From positions 342,001 to 406,000 of the forward strand of contig NZ_CP059400.1 of NCBI RefSeq assembly GCF_014109805.1: a DNA stretch of 64,000 bases, read 5' to 3'. The notes below the pieces were generated by a model. That model searched no databases and was not told the DNA's origin. It was given only the letters and a program-made list of their open reading frames with translations. Numbering within the stretch: position 1 is the first letter of the stretch; each line of letters opens with the position of its first letter. Shown here piece by piece: positions 56,089 to 64,000 of the stretch. The position numbers and the translations under genes are program-made. The stretch comes from Legionella sp. PC1000. Lineage in GTDB: Bacteria; Pseudomonadota; Gammaproteobacteria; Legionellales; Legionellaceae.

Positions 56089-56916
56089 TTAATTGGATGT
56101 TTCATTTTGACATTGGGGACAAAAAAAGGAATTACGTCCAGAAATTACCACCGATTCAATAGGCTGTTGACAGAGCAAGCACGGTTTATTTTTTCGGCCA
56201 TATACTTTAAGCGAGATACTAAAATAACCCGGTTTGCCATCAAAAGCATAAAAATCACGTAGGGTAGTGCCACCACATAATATAGCCTGTTTAAGTACCT
56301 CTTTAATCTGTTTGGTGAGCATATAACACGCTTCTTCTGAAAGCATTTTCGCTGGGGTATTAGGATGGATATGCGCTAGGAAAAGGCTTTCTGTAGCATA
56401 AATATTGCCTACACCCACCACAACTTCACTATCCATAATTAATGATTTAATCGGTTTGTTCTTATTTTGAGCTTTTTGAAAGAGGTAATGACCATTGAAT
56501 TCCTCACGAAGAGGTTCGGGACCTAAATGGCTAAGTAATCGATGTTGATACGGGTTTTCATTGATGTACAGGAATAAACCAAAACGCCTGGGATCACAGA
56601 ATCGGAGTACGAGCTCGTTTGCCATCGTTAAGAGAATGTGATCATGCTTTTCTGGCTGGCTTTTATCCGCTACGATACCCAGGTGACCTGACATTCCCAG
56701 ATGAATTAAAAGATATCCTTCTGAGAGCTGGATTAGAATGTATTTTGCCCTACGAGAAACAGCAATTATTCTTTTGCCTGCACATAATTGATCCAAGTTG
56801 TCGGGAACCGCGATGCGGAGTTGAGAATTGCGGACGATGATTTGTTTAATTGTCTGCCCTTCCAGATGGGATTTAATTCCTTCTTTTGTCGTTTCGACTT
56901 CAGGTAATTCGGGCAT
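56089..56916 (-). CDS. mutM: Formamidopyrimidine-DNA glycosylase MutM
   Basis: MutM removes 8-oxoguanine and formamidopyrimidines. The catalytic Pro2 and Glu3 are in MPELPEVETTKEGI, and GVGNIYATESLF with FYAFDGKPGYFS are conserved. The C-terminal zinc finger is CLLC-(n)-CPQC. Length 275 (E. coli 269). It overlaps the upstream small membrane-protein gene by one base. Confidence 0.97.
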   Translation of the reverse strand: MPELPEVETTKEGIKSHLEGQTIKQIIVRNSQLRIAVPDNLDQLCAGKRIIAVSRRAKYILIQLSEGYLLIHLGMSGHLGIVADKSQPEKHDHILLTMANELVLRFCDPRRFGLFLYINENPYQHRLLSHLGPEPLREEFNGHYLFQKAQNKNKPIKSLIMDSEVVVGVGNIYATESLFLAHIHPNTPAKMLSEEACYMLTKQIKEVLKQAILCGGTTLRDFYAFDGKPGYFSISLKVYGRKNKPCLLCQQPIESVVISGRNSFFCPQCQNETSN

Positions 56917-57167
56917 TATTTTTTATCGTCATGTTCAATAATTCTACCCTGACTTTTATTAATCTCTTCTGTTTTAGTCGAGTGGCTTGGGAACAAATAT
57001 TGTTTTATTGTCGCGACCAACCAAAGGATTCCTCCTATGAGAAGGCCCCAAACCAAAACATACGAGAACATAAATAACAGACCAAAAAATAGTGCAATAG
57101 CAACTCCGGCTACCAAGAAAGGCACCAAATTTTCAAAAATTTTTCCTAAAGGAGATTTTTCGTTCAT
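56916..57167 (-). CDS. Small membrane protein of unknown function
   Basis: An 83-residue protein with two hydrophobic helices (about 15-35 and 38-58) and a charged tail. Its stop overlaps the mutM start by one base (TAATG), so the pair is coupled. No family is recognised. Confidence 0.75.
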   Translation of the reverse strand: MNEKSPLGKIFENLVPFLVAGVAIALFFGLLFMFSYVLVWGLLIGGILWLVATIKQYLFPSHSTKTEEINKSQGRIIEHDDKK

Positions 57168-57353
57168 AACATAATTTCCTATCTTATTATTTATTAATTA
57201 TCGGCTACATAATGAAATGTTGCAACGTAAAGAGTAAAATTGTGTTATCCTTAGTATGATGGTATAAGGATTTTTTAAATTCTTACATTGAGTACCTAAC
57301 TAAAGGATGAGTTTTTTCTTAATTTGCATTTTTGCATTTGAAGTGGAGCTATT

Positions 57354-58535
57354 ATGGTTTTTGGTTATTTAAACCTGTCTTTTTGGGGATATGTGGTTGC
57401 CACATTGATTTTGACGCAAATTACTATCGCCGCAGTAACATTATATCTTCATCGCCACCAAACCCATCGCGCGTTGACGCTGCATCCGATTATCAGTCAT
57501 TTTTTCCGTTTGTGGCTGTGGTTAACTACTGGAATGGTTACTGCAGATTGGGTGGCTATTCATCGAAAACATCACGCATCAGCAGATGTTGAGGGTGATC
57601 CGCACAGCCCTGTAGTGTTCGGTATTAAAAAAGTATTTTGGGAAGGAGCTGAACTCTACAAAGTAGCGCGTAAAGATAAAGAAATGGTCGCTAAGTACTC
57701 TCATGGTACTCCTAAAGATTGGCTGGAGCGAAAAGTTTATTCTCCCCATTCTTCCAAGGGAATATTGCTGATGTTGTTCATTAATTTATTCTTATTTGGT
57801 GTTCCTGGAATCACGATTTGGGCAATTCAAATGATGTGGATACCATTTCATGCTGCCGGTGTAGTGAATGGAATTGGGCACCATTGGGGGTATCGAAATT
57901 TTGAATGTCCGGATGCTGCAAGAAATATTATCCCCTGGGGCTTTTGGATAGGGGGTGAAGAATTGCATAACAATCACCATACTTTTGCTTCTTCAGCCAA
58001 GTTTTCCATTAAATGGTGGGAGTTTGATATAGGTTGGATGTACATTCGAATTCTTTCCTTTTTAGGCCTTGCCAAAGTAAAAAAATTACCACCAAAACTG
58101 GCGATGGAAGAAGGAAAGCTGCAAGTGGATTTGGATACGGTGAAAGCAGTTATTGCGAATCGTTTTCAGGTCATGTCGAACTATTATAAAAGCGTGATTA
58201 GACCCATTCTCAAGCAAGAAAAGCATAACCTTATTGAAAATACGGAAGAAAAGAAGCTTTTGGCGCGTGCTGGAAGTTTATTGAGACGCGAGAATTGTTT
58301 GTTGAACACAAGAGCGAGAATGCGTTTATCTCATCTGTTGGAAGCGCGTGAACAATTGCGTATTGTTTATGCATACAAGCAATCGCTACAAAATATTTGG
58401 TTAAAAACAGCCTCTACTCAGAAAGAGTTAATCGATGCATTACAGCAATGGTGCAGGCAAGCAGAAGAGTCTGGTCTTGAAGTCTTGAGGCAATTTGCCC
58501 AACAGCTAAAAGGATATGTTCCTGTATATAGGTAA
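57354..58535 (+). CDS. Acyl-CoA/fatty acid desaturase (delta-9 type)
   Basis: The di-iron histidine boxes are HRHQTH (about residues 32-37), HRKHH (about 70) and HNNHH (about 204), in a hydrophobic scaffold, as in integral-membrane delta-9 desaturases. From about residue 265 a soluble C-terminal part follows (VKAVIANRFQVM ... LEAREQLRIVYAYKQSL ... LIDALQQWCRQAEESGLEVL). This region resembles the ISL3-type DDE transposase end in architecture and is also seen in other gammaproteobacterial desaturases. Length 393. The gene is monocistronic. Confidence 0.93.
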   Translation: MVFGYLNLSFWGYVVATLILTQITIAAVTLYLHRHQTHRALTLHPIISHFFRLWLWLTTGMVTADWVAIHRKHHASADVEGDPHSPVVFGIKKVFWEGAELYKVARKDKEMVAKYSHGTPKDWLERKVYSPHSSKGILLMLFINLFLFGVPGITIWAIQMMWIPFHAAGVVNGIGHHWGYRNFECPDAARNIIPWGFWIGGEELHNNHHTFASSAKFSIKWWEFDIGWMYIRILSFLGLAKVKKLPPKLAMEEGKLQVDLDTVKAVIANRFQVMSNYYKSVIRPILKQEKHNLIENTEEKKLLARAGSLLRRENCLLNTRARMRLSHLLEAREQLRIVYAYKQSLQNIWLKTASTQKELIDALQQWCRQAEESGLEVLRQFAQQLKGYVPVYR

Positions 58536-58661
58536 TTTTTCTGTAATTTCTCACCATGTTGTCTCATAGAGGAGAGAACAGGTGAGAAGTTATGGTTTTA
58601 TTTGTTTTTAGTTTCGATCGTCTATAGTAGTATTTTATTATCGCAATAACAGGGAGTCGTT

Positions 58662-59402
58662 ATGATGAAAGGTGTAGCAATAGTTACGGGTGGAACTGGT
58701 GGTATAGGTACAGCCATTTGTCAACGCTTAGCTGCCGATTTTCAGGTCGTCGCGTGTTATTTCAAACATGGTAAACATGAAGAAGCGAAGCAATGGCAAG
58801 AAGAGCAAAAAGAGCTGGGTCACGATATTGATATCGTTTATGGTGATATCGCACAATTTGCAGATTGTGAAAAGATAGTGGCTTTAGTCATGGAGCGCTA
58901 TGGCAGTGTTGATGTACTGATTAATAATGCAGGCATTACTCAAGATTGCAGTTTACGAAAAATGTCTCCAGATCAATGGCAAAATGTTATCGATGCCAAT
59001 TTGACCAGCGTATTTAATATGACCCGCAATGTAATCCCAATTATGATCGATAAGGGTTTTGGCCGCATCATAAGTATTTCCTCCATTAATGGACGGAAAG
59101 GCCAATTTGGTCAATGTAACTATGCTTCAACTAAATCCGCGTTGTATGGGTTCACCAAAAGCCTGGCTTTAGAAGTAGCAAATAAAGGCATAACGGTGAA
59201 TACAGTTTCTCCTGGTTATGTAGAAACGCCAATGCTTACTTCTTTAAAAGAAGAGGTGCTCAAATCAATCATCGCAAGTATTCCTGTTGGCCGCTTGGGA
59301 AATCCAAAAGAAATAGCTGATGCGGTTGCTTATTTAGCATCCCCCGATAGCGGATTTATTACCGGCGCAAACTTAGATATTAATGGTGGACAGTATATGT
59401 AA
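58662..59402 (+). CDS. Acetoacetyl-CoA reductase (PhaB-type SDR)
   Basis: An NADPH-dependent short-chain dehydrogenase of the PhaB type, which reduces acetoacetyl-CoA to (R)-3-hydroxybutyryl-CoA. The Gly-rich motif is TGGTGGIGTAI, then LINNAGIT, and the catalytic Ser (ISSINGRKGQFGQ) with YASTK. Length 246 equals the PhaB size. It is first of two tandem SDR genes upstream of phaR. Confidence 0.9.
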   Translation: MMKGVAIVTGGTGGIGTAICQRLAADFQVVACYFKHGKHEEAKQWQEEQKELGHDIDIVYGDIAQFADCEKIVALVMERYGSVDVLINNAGITQDCSLRKMSPDQWQNVIDANLTSVFNMTRNVIPIMIDKGFGRIISISSINGRKGQFGQCNYASTKSALYGFTKSLALEVANKGITVNTVSPGYVETPMLTSLKEEVLKSIIASIPVGRLGNPKEIADAVAYLASPDSGFITGANLDINGGQYM

Positions 59403-59486
59403 AATTAGGTCTGGATTTGATTAATAATCCGGGCATTACTGTTTCTTTATCATTAATTTTCGCAAATCTAACTCATAGAGAACCAT

Positions 59487-60233
59487 ATGCACCATAATAA
59501 TATTGTATTGATCACTGGAGGTACCGGAGATATAGGTACAGCAATTGCAAAAGAATTGAACTCTTCTTACAAACATGTTTTTTCTCTTGATTTAATTTCT
59601 GAAGAGGAAGGGAAAGCATGGAAAAAAGAGTTAACGGATGAAGGATATAAGAATATCTATTTTCGCCATATGGATGTAACTGATTATGAGCAATGCGGAG
59701 AGGTTATTTCTTCCATTATTGAAGAATACGGTAATGTTGACGTGCTCATTAATAATGCAGGCATCACTCGAGATGCTGTATTTACAAAAATGACTAAACA
59801 GCAATGGGATGAAGTATTAACAGTTAATCTTGATGGCATGTTTAATGTAACCCGTCATGTAGTTGAAAACATGAGAGAACATGAATCAGGACGCATCGTT
59901 AATATTTCTTCGGTGAATGCGCAAAAAGGTCAATTTTCGCAAGCAAATTATGCTGCTTCAAAAGCAGGTGTTTATGGTTTTACCAAAAGTTTGGCACAAG
60001 AACTAATGAGTAAAAACATCACTGTGAACAGTCTTTCTCCCGGATATGTTGATACTCGATTGATGAAAGGTATTAGGCCAGATATTCTGGAAGGGATTAT
60101 TGCCCAAATTCCTGCAAAGCGGTTAGCTAAGACCCAAGAAATTGCCTGGGCTGTAGAATTTTTAATTAGTGATAAAAGTCGATACATTACCGGGGCTAAT
60201 CTTAGTGTGAACGGCGGTCTCCATATGTATTAA
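59487..60233 (+). CDS. Acetoacetyl-CoA reductase, second PhaB-type SDR
   Basis: A tandem paralogue of the previous gene (clearly similar in sequence by eye) with TGGTGDIGTAIA, LINNAGITRDAV, SSVNAQKGQFSQANYAASK (catalytic Ser, Tyr, Lys) and the SPGYVDT loop. Length 248. It lies 84 nt after the first copy. Whether both reduce acetoacetyl-CoA or one serves chain-length variants is unknown. Confidence 0.88.
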   Translation: MHHNNIVLITGGTGDIGTAIAKELNSSYKHVFSLDLISEEEGKAWKKELTDEGYKNIYFRHMDVTDYEQCGEVISSIIEEYGNVDVLINNAGITRDAVFTKMTKQQWDEVLTVNLDGMFNVTRHVVENMREHESGRIVNISSVNAQKGQFSQANYAASKAGVYGFTKSLAQELMSKNITVNSLSPGYVDTRLMKGIRPDILEGIIAQIPAKRLAKTQEIAWAVEFLISDKSRYITGANLSVNGGLHMY

Positions 60234-60344
60234 TAAAGATTGCATTCTTCCATTTATTAAAGACTATCCTCTTCTGGTTTACGAAAGAGGAAAAAGGTGA
60301 AGTTTTTAACAATGCAAAATTCACCTAAATATTAAGAGAAAACT

Positions 60345-60743
60345 ATGACTCGATTAATAAAAAAATACAAAAATCGCCGGCTTTATGATACTGAGACAAG
60401 TCAGTATATTACCCTTGAAGAATTGCAGCGTTATGTGGTAGATGGCGTGCAATTTAAAGTAGAGGACTCATTAACAGAGAAAGACTTAACCAATGCCATC
60501 TTGCTACAAATTATTGTGGAAATGGAGGCGGGCTCAACTCAATTTTTATCTTCAGATATTTTGCGGCAAATCATTTCTCTTGCCAATCATCCGATGCATG
60601 CTTCTTTAAAACAGATGATGGAGCAGATGTTTCAAGTTATGGAAAAACCGTTACAAAATAATCCTTATCGTCAGGCAACTGATACCTGGAATCAGCAAAT
60701 GCAAAAAATGATGCAACAATGGCAAAGTTTATTTAAAGGTTAG
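60345..60743 (+). CDS. phaR: Polyhydroxyalkanoate synthesis repressor PhaR
   Basis: PhaR binds PHB granules and represses phasin genes. The N-terminal domain has the signature RLIKKYKNRRLYDTETSQYI, followed by the PHB accumulation regulatory segment VEDSLTEKDLTNAILLQI (about 46-63). The C-terminus is Gln-rich and helical. Length 132. It is downstream of the two PhaB genes and upstream of a phasin gene, which it probably controls. Confidence 0.93.
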   Translation: MTRLIKKYKNRRLYDTETSQYITLEELQRYVVDGVQFKVEDSLTEKDLTNAILLQIIVEMEAGSTQFLSSDILRQIISLANHPMHASLKQMMEQMFQVMEKPLQNNPYRQATDTWNQQMQKMMQQWQSLFKG

Positions 60744-60899
60744 CGGTTATTGAGGGGAGTTTTAAGGCAAGGGCGCATAAGCGATTTAAAGATTGGTTTT
60801 TTTATGCTGCACTGCAAAAAAAGTTTCACTAACCCATTGACAAATTTGCTCTCTATGTACTAATATTAAATTGTGCAATGCAACATAGAGGAGAATATC

Positions 60900-61190
60900 A
60901 TGACTCAACAAAATTTTGAAAAATGGACTGAAGTGGCTAAAAAATTTCAAGAACCTTTTCAAGCCATAGCTGAATTGAATGTGAAAACTTTGCAGGGTAT
61001 GCAATACCTCAAACCTGAAGAGATTGCGAGCATTAAAAAGCCTGAAGAACTATTGGAGAAGCAAATTAGTCTAGCTGTTGAAAATGGTCACAAAGCTTTA
61101 GATTACATGCAAAAATCTTTTCAAATTATTGAGAAGGCAATGTTAGGTTTTGTTCACGAAGCGAAAAAAGCATCTGAAGTAAAGCATTAA
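60900..61190 (+). CDS. Phasin (PHB granule-associated protein)
   Basis: From the ATG at 60900 (GAGGAG upstream) the protein is 96 residues, short for a phasin. It has helical segments with the pattern FEKWTEVAKKFQEPFQAI and YMQKSFQIIEKAMLGFV, typical of phasin family proteins that coat PHB granules. It follows phaR and ends in a strong terminator. Confidence 0.8.
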   Translation: MTQQNFEKWTEVAKKFQEPFQAIAELNVKTLQGMQYLKPEEIASIKKPEELLEKQISLAVENGHKALDYMQKSFQIIEKAMLGFVHEAKKASEVKH

Positions 61191-61206
61191 TTTAAAAATC
61201 TTTCTT

Positions 61207-61247
61207 AAAAAGCAGTTCCAGTACTTAAGTCTGAGCTGCTTTTTTAT
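61207..61247 (+). terminator. Rho-independent terminator of the phasin gene
   Basis: A stem AAAAAGCAGTTC/GAGCTGCTTTTT with a loop of about 14 nt and a T-rich tail, 16 nt after the stop. Confidence 0.85.
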
Positions 61248-61506
61248 TTTCGTTGCACCTAGGGGAACATTGTGCGTATTTTCTGGTGCAATTTTCATTT
61301 AAGATGCGCCAAATAGGAGCGCTCCTTGATATGATGACCTATTGATTCCATCCATAAAATCATACAAAAACCATATAAATTTAAAATATGAGCAATTGAT
61401 TTTCTGAAAAATTGATATACTCTTAAGAAAGACGTGTTTAATTTTAAGTCAAAAACATAATTTTTTTTACCACTTGTTAAGGAAAGTTATTTTCAAGGAG
61501 GTTATC

Positions 61507-61923
61507 ATGCAAGTCAAAGAAATCATGACATCTAAGCCGGAATTCTTACTCACCACGGCTACTATTACTGAAGCAGCTAAAAAAATGCGAGAATTAGATA
61601 CTGGTTTTTTACCCATTGGTGATAAAGCAAAAGATAAAATTGTCGGTATACTTACTGATCGTGATCTGGTTATCTCCGCTCTTGCCAATAAGAATCCATT
61701 GGATACACCAGTAAAAAATGTGATGCATAAAGACGTATGGTATTGTTTTGAAAATGATGATGTAAAAAAAGCATATGAAAGCATGAAAGAGAAACAAATA
61801 CGCCGACTCATTGTGCTTAATAAAGATAAAAAATTATCCGGTGTCTTGTCTTTAGGTGATATTGCATTACATTGCGATAGCAAACTCTCCGGAGAAACAT
61901 TGAAAAAAATCTCTGTTCATTAA
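61507..61923 (+). CDS. CBS domain-pair protein
   Basis: From the ATG at 61507 (strong AAGGAGG) the protein is 138 residues and consists of two CBS domains. The first has VKEIMTSKPEFLLTTATITEAAKKM and VGILTDRDLVISAL; the second VKNVMHKDVWYCFENDD and GVLSLGDIALH. CBS pairs bind adenine nucleotides or SAM and regulate partner proteins. Here it is stand-alone with no obvious partner. Confidence 0.93.
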   Translation: MQVKEIMTSKPEFLLTTATITEAAKKMRELDTGFLPIGDKAKDKIVGILTDRDLVISALANKNPLDTPVKNVMHKDVWYCFENDDVKKAYESMKEKQIRRLIVLNKDKKLSGVLSLGDIALHCDSKLSGETLKKISVH

Positions 61924-62207
61924 AAGAGTTGACACTGATCCTTCATCACCTACGGGCCGCCCCCACGACTAGTTCGCGGGGTTGTCCCTGAAGGGCGGTC
62001 ACATGGAATATATTGCTTTATAGTTAATTTTTAATAAATGCTTAGGTGCCGACGACCTTATGCACTTATCATAAAAAAGTACAATAGAGGCAAAGATTCT
62101 GAAAGACGCTAAAGATCATTCAGCATACCCTGTAAAACCGGAGAGATCTTCAAATTTAGCTATCAGTCCACTTGAAGCAAAATGGCTTTAAAATTATCGA
62201 AATAGCA
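61924..62207. other. Intergenic region between convergent genes (284 nt)
   Basis: It contains a weak GC-rich inverted repeat (GGGCCGCCC near 61954 with GGGCGGTC near 61993). No gene is seen. Confidence 0.4.
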
Positions 62208-63098
62208 TTATTGAAATTTTTCAAATAGATCGTTTAAGTTTATATGTCGGTTGTATTTATTAAAATTTTTCCAGGGGTTTGCTTTTTTTCCTAAACGCTG
62301 AAATATATTCTTCAAATGATAGGATTGAGGGTGTAATGAACTATCATTCAGTTCCTCCCATTCCAGGGGGGTGGCTACTGGAGCTCCTTTTTTGGCGCGT
62401 AAAGAATAAGGGGCTACTGTTGTCATAGCATAATCATTCCGTAAAAAATCAATAAATACTTTATTTCCACGTTTATTTTTTCGTTGTTCCAAAGTCGTTA
62501 TTTGTGAATGCCGTTGATGCAGTTTTACTGCTATTTTTCTTGATATTTCTTTAATTTTATCAAATTTGAAGTGAGCTTTGATGGGTAAATGGATATGTAG
62601 CCCACGGGAGCCAGAAGTTTTGAGAAAGGTTTTAAGCTCAAACTCATCAAGTAGATTTTTTAAAGCAAGAGCTGTTTCACGCACTTTTTCAAAATCATCA
62701 TCCTGTGGATCCAAATCAAAAATAATTTGATCAGGTTTTTCGATTGAAGACATAGTTGACAGGGACGTGTGTAGCTCCAGAGTATCTTGTCCTGCCAAAT
62801 AAACCAAAGCCTTTTTAGAATGGACACCCACCATGTTCATTTCTGAATTATTTTGTACTGTCGGTACAGTAAATTGTTTTATAAAATCAGGGAAATAATC
62901 TGGACGATGTTTGTTATAAAAACCTTCCTGATTAATACCATCAGGGTACCGTTTCAGAGTAAGTGGTCTATTTTGCACAAAAGGAAGGAGGTATTCTGCG
63001 ATTTTATAAAAATATTCCACAACTTCCTTTTTTGAAATTTTGTCATCTGGATAAAGCGGTTTATCTGGATGAGAGATATTAACACCGGTAATTTTCAT
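62208..63098 (-). CDS. LigD-type primase/polymerase (POL) domain, stand-alone
   Basis: This 296-residue protein is a free polymerase domain of the LigD/archaeo-eukaryotic primase superfamily. Visible are HPDKPLYPDDK, the metal motif FDLDP with Asp128 and Asp130, and TSGSRGLHIHLP (about 161-172). It has its own GGAGGA Shine-Dalgarno 28 nt after the stop of a decayed PE-LIG ORF on the same strand. In Pseudomonas-type LigD (PE-LIG-POL) the domains are fused, so this may be the surviving POL part, or an originally separate gene. Role in end joining is uncertain because the ligase is lost here and no ku is in the window. Confidence 0.9.
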   Translation of the reverse strand: MKITGVNISHPDKPLYPDDKISKKEVVEYFYKIAEYLLPFVQNRPLTLKRYPDGINQEGFYNKHRPDYFPDFIKQFTVPTVQNNSEMNMVGVHSKKALVYLAGQDTLELHTSLSTMSSIEKPDQIIFDLDPQDDDFEKVRETALALKNLLDEFELKTFLKTSGSRGLHIHLPIKAHFKFDKIKEISRKIAVKLHQRHSQITTLEQRKNKRGNKVFIDFLRNDYAMTTVAPYSLRAKKGAPVATPLEWEELNDSSLHPQSYHLKNIFQRLGKKANPWKNFNKYNRHINLNDLFEKFQ

Positions 63099-63126
63099 AG
63101 GGTTCCTCCCAGAGGTTTGTAACTAC

Positions 63127-63477
63127 CTATTTTATTTGATCTTCTCGGCGTACATCTTTTGCATCCTTGTCCTTACGAAGTCCCAAAAAGCGAGGATGCC
63201 TTAATTTTCCATGGCGTGTCCATTTCTGTAAAACCAACTTCACCAACAAGACTGGGTTTAAGCCAATGGACGTTATTCTCTGATTCTTCATAATGGCAGC
63301 CCAAGAGATTAATACATCATCGTTTGGTAAACTAAATTCATAATGCAAATGTCTGGCATCATGTTTTTGAATTACAAAAATATTTTCTTTTTTCTTTGAT
63401 GTTCCTCCTTGAGGTTCTTTAGTTTTTCTAAAATCTCTTTTTTGCTGATAATCTTTTAATGGTTTGTTTTTAGACAT
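63127..63477 (-). pseudogene. Decayed ligD: phosphoesterase start joined to the end of the ligase domain
   Basis: The 116-residue ORF starts like LigD (QKRDFRKTKEPQGG) and carries the phosphoesterase start FVIQKHDARHLHYEF with His39, His43 and His45. After VLISWA (about residue 60) homology jumps to the extreme C-terminus of the ATP ligase OB domain (KWTRHGKLRHPRFLGLRKDKD). In the +1 frame between about 63226 and 63280 the DNA encodes VHWLKPSLVGEVGFTE, the normal residues before that end. One extra base in the T run 63223-63225 then returns the frame. So most of PE and of the ligase is deleted and two frame changes remain. Confidence 0.8.
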
Positions 63478-63797
63478 TATTAATCCTTATTTTTGTGATG
63501 TAGAATTAACCCCACATATGGCGTCGATAAATGATGTTATGCACCATTTCTCTTGTGGGGCCTCGATAGAGTTGAGCTTAGATTAAATTATTCCTTATAA
63601 ACTTAATTGATATTATGGACAATAAATTCACAATATAATAATTTATTGTCCAATTTATTAAATTGGAACAAAATAATCTAATGAATGGGTGTTTCTGAGT
63701 GTGGGTAGAAAGGGCTTTTTTAGTTTTCCACAAGAGGATACAATGCCCCAAGATGAGAATGATTCTATGAATGAGGTTACTAAAATGGGGGCATTGG
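63478..63797. other. Intergenic region (320 nt) with a long perfect inverted repeat
   Basis: Between the divergent ligD remnant and lptF. AT-rich, with a 12-bp perfect inverted repeat GGACAATAAATT/AATTTATTGTCC (63617-63628, 63640-63651), loop 11 nt. It may be an operator or terminator. No gene is supported. Confidence 0.55.
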
Positions 63798-64000
63798 GTG
63801 ATCATTTTTCGTTATTTGGCTAAAGAAGTGTTTATCACTTTGATTTCGCTAACCTCCATACTGGTGTTAATTTTTCTGAGTAATCAACTGATTCAATATC
63901 TCAACAGGGCTGCTTCTGGAAGTATTCCGGGTGTCATTATTATGAAGTTAATGATATTGGAATTACCCACTTTACTGAGCTTACTGGTTCCATTAGGTTT
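63798..64000 (+). CDS. lptF: LptF, lipopolysaccharide export permease (3' partial)
   Basis: The frame runs off the right edge. The start IIFRYLAKEVFITLISLTS (after a GTG at 63798) and the following NQLIQYLNRAASGSIPG with LELPTLLSLLVPLG match the first helix region of LptF, part of the LptB2FG ABC transporter that extracts LPS from the inner membrane. GTG is chosen because it puts the family's MxIFRYLAKEV start first and follows a G-rich site. An in-frame ATG at 63771 is possible. Confidence 0.85.
   Translation, partial: MIIFRYLAKEVFITLISLTSILVLIFLSNQLIQYLNRAASGSIPGVIIMKLMILELPTLLSLLVPLG

Noticed and set aside
63578..63805. 75-residue ORF on the minus strand before lptF
   Set aside because: AT-rich, no ribosome site, and it contains the inverted repeat; probably chance.

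Overview
The window is a stretch of a Legionella chromosome (Gammaproteobacteria, Legionellales), read from gene content. It carries the Dot/Icm type IVB secretion genes dotA, dotB, dotC and dotD, effector-like ankyrin proteins, and Legionella-type housekeeping neighbourhoods. DNA is AT-rich. In L. pneumophila, as I remember it, dotA and dotDCB are separated by about ten genes; here only two lie between them, so a non-pneumophila species is likely. The species cannot be fixed from the sequence alone.

Layout. 1-7340: 3' part of dotA with a strong terminator, an effector-like ORF, an aldolase-family gene and the dotD-dotC-dotB operon. 7340-16400: rsmD and a tandem pair of M16 peptidases, divergent from ftsY-ftsE-ftsX-rpoH, then two alpha/beta hydrolases. 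16590-20630: a 1344-residue single-module NRPS-like protein with three membrane/beta-helix repeats (epsilon-poly-lysine synthetase architecture). 20840-29100: panB/panC, an acyltransferase-3 gene, a hydrolase-zapE pair, and feoABC behind a Fur box. 29220-32310: accessory island with a Legionella-type unknown, an ankyrin-like repeat protein and a 5'-truncated ORF. 32560-42330: the sdhCDAB-sucABCD TCA cycle cluster. 42460-48170: pdxH, an RMF-like membrane protein, an SseB-like protein, an MFS transporter, a DUF945 protein and fis. 48500-52890: prs, tRNA-Gln, lolB, divergent coaD-ggt. 53100-58535: a plsC-like acyltransferase, a large helical unknown, mutM, a small membrane protein and a fatty acid desaturase. 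58660-61190: a polyhydroxybutyrate block (two phaB-type reductases, phaR, phasin). 61500-63480: a CBS protein and a decayed ligD locus, then the start of lptF at the right edge.

How the parts fit. The Dot genes supply the core lipoproteins DotC/DotD, the DotB ATPase and the membrane protein DotA. Nearby effector-like ORFs are candidate cargo. The sdh-suc block carries four consecutive TCA steps without the E3 subunit gene. The PHB genes fit the carbon storage known for Legionella. Short structured intergenic repeats punctuate the operons; one family, with a shared core and inverted-repeat arms, occurs three times. The most notable observations are the putative Lys-type adenylation code of the NRPS-like protein, the ligD remnant with two frame changes, the possible CE-clan-like effector next to dotA, and the dispersed repeat family.
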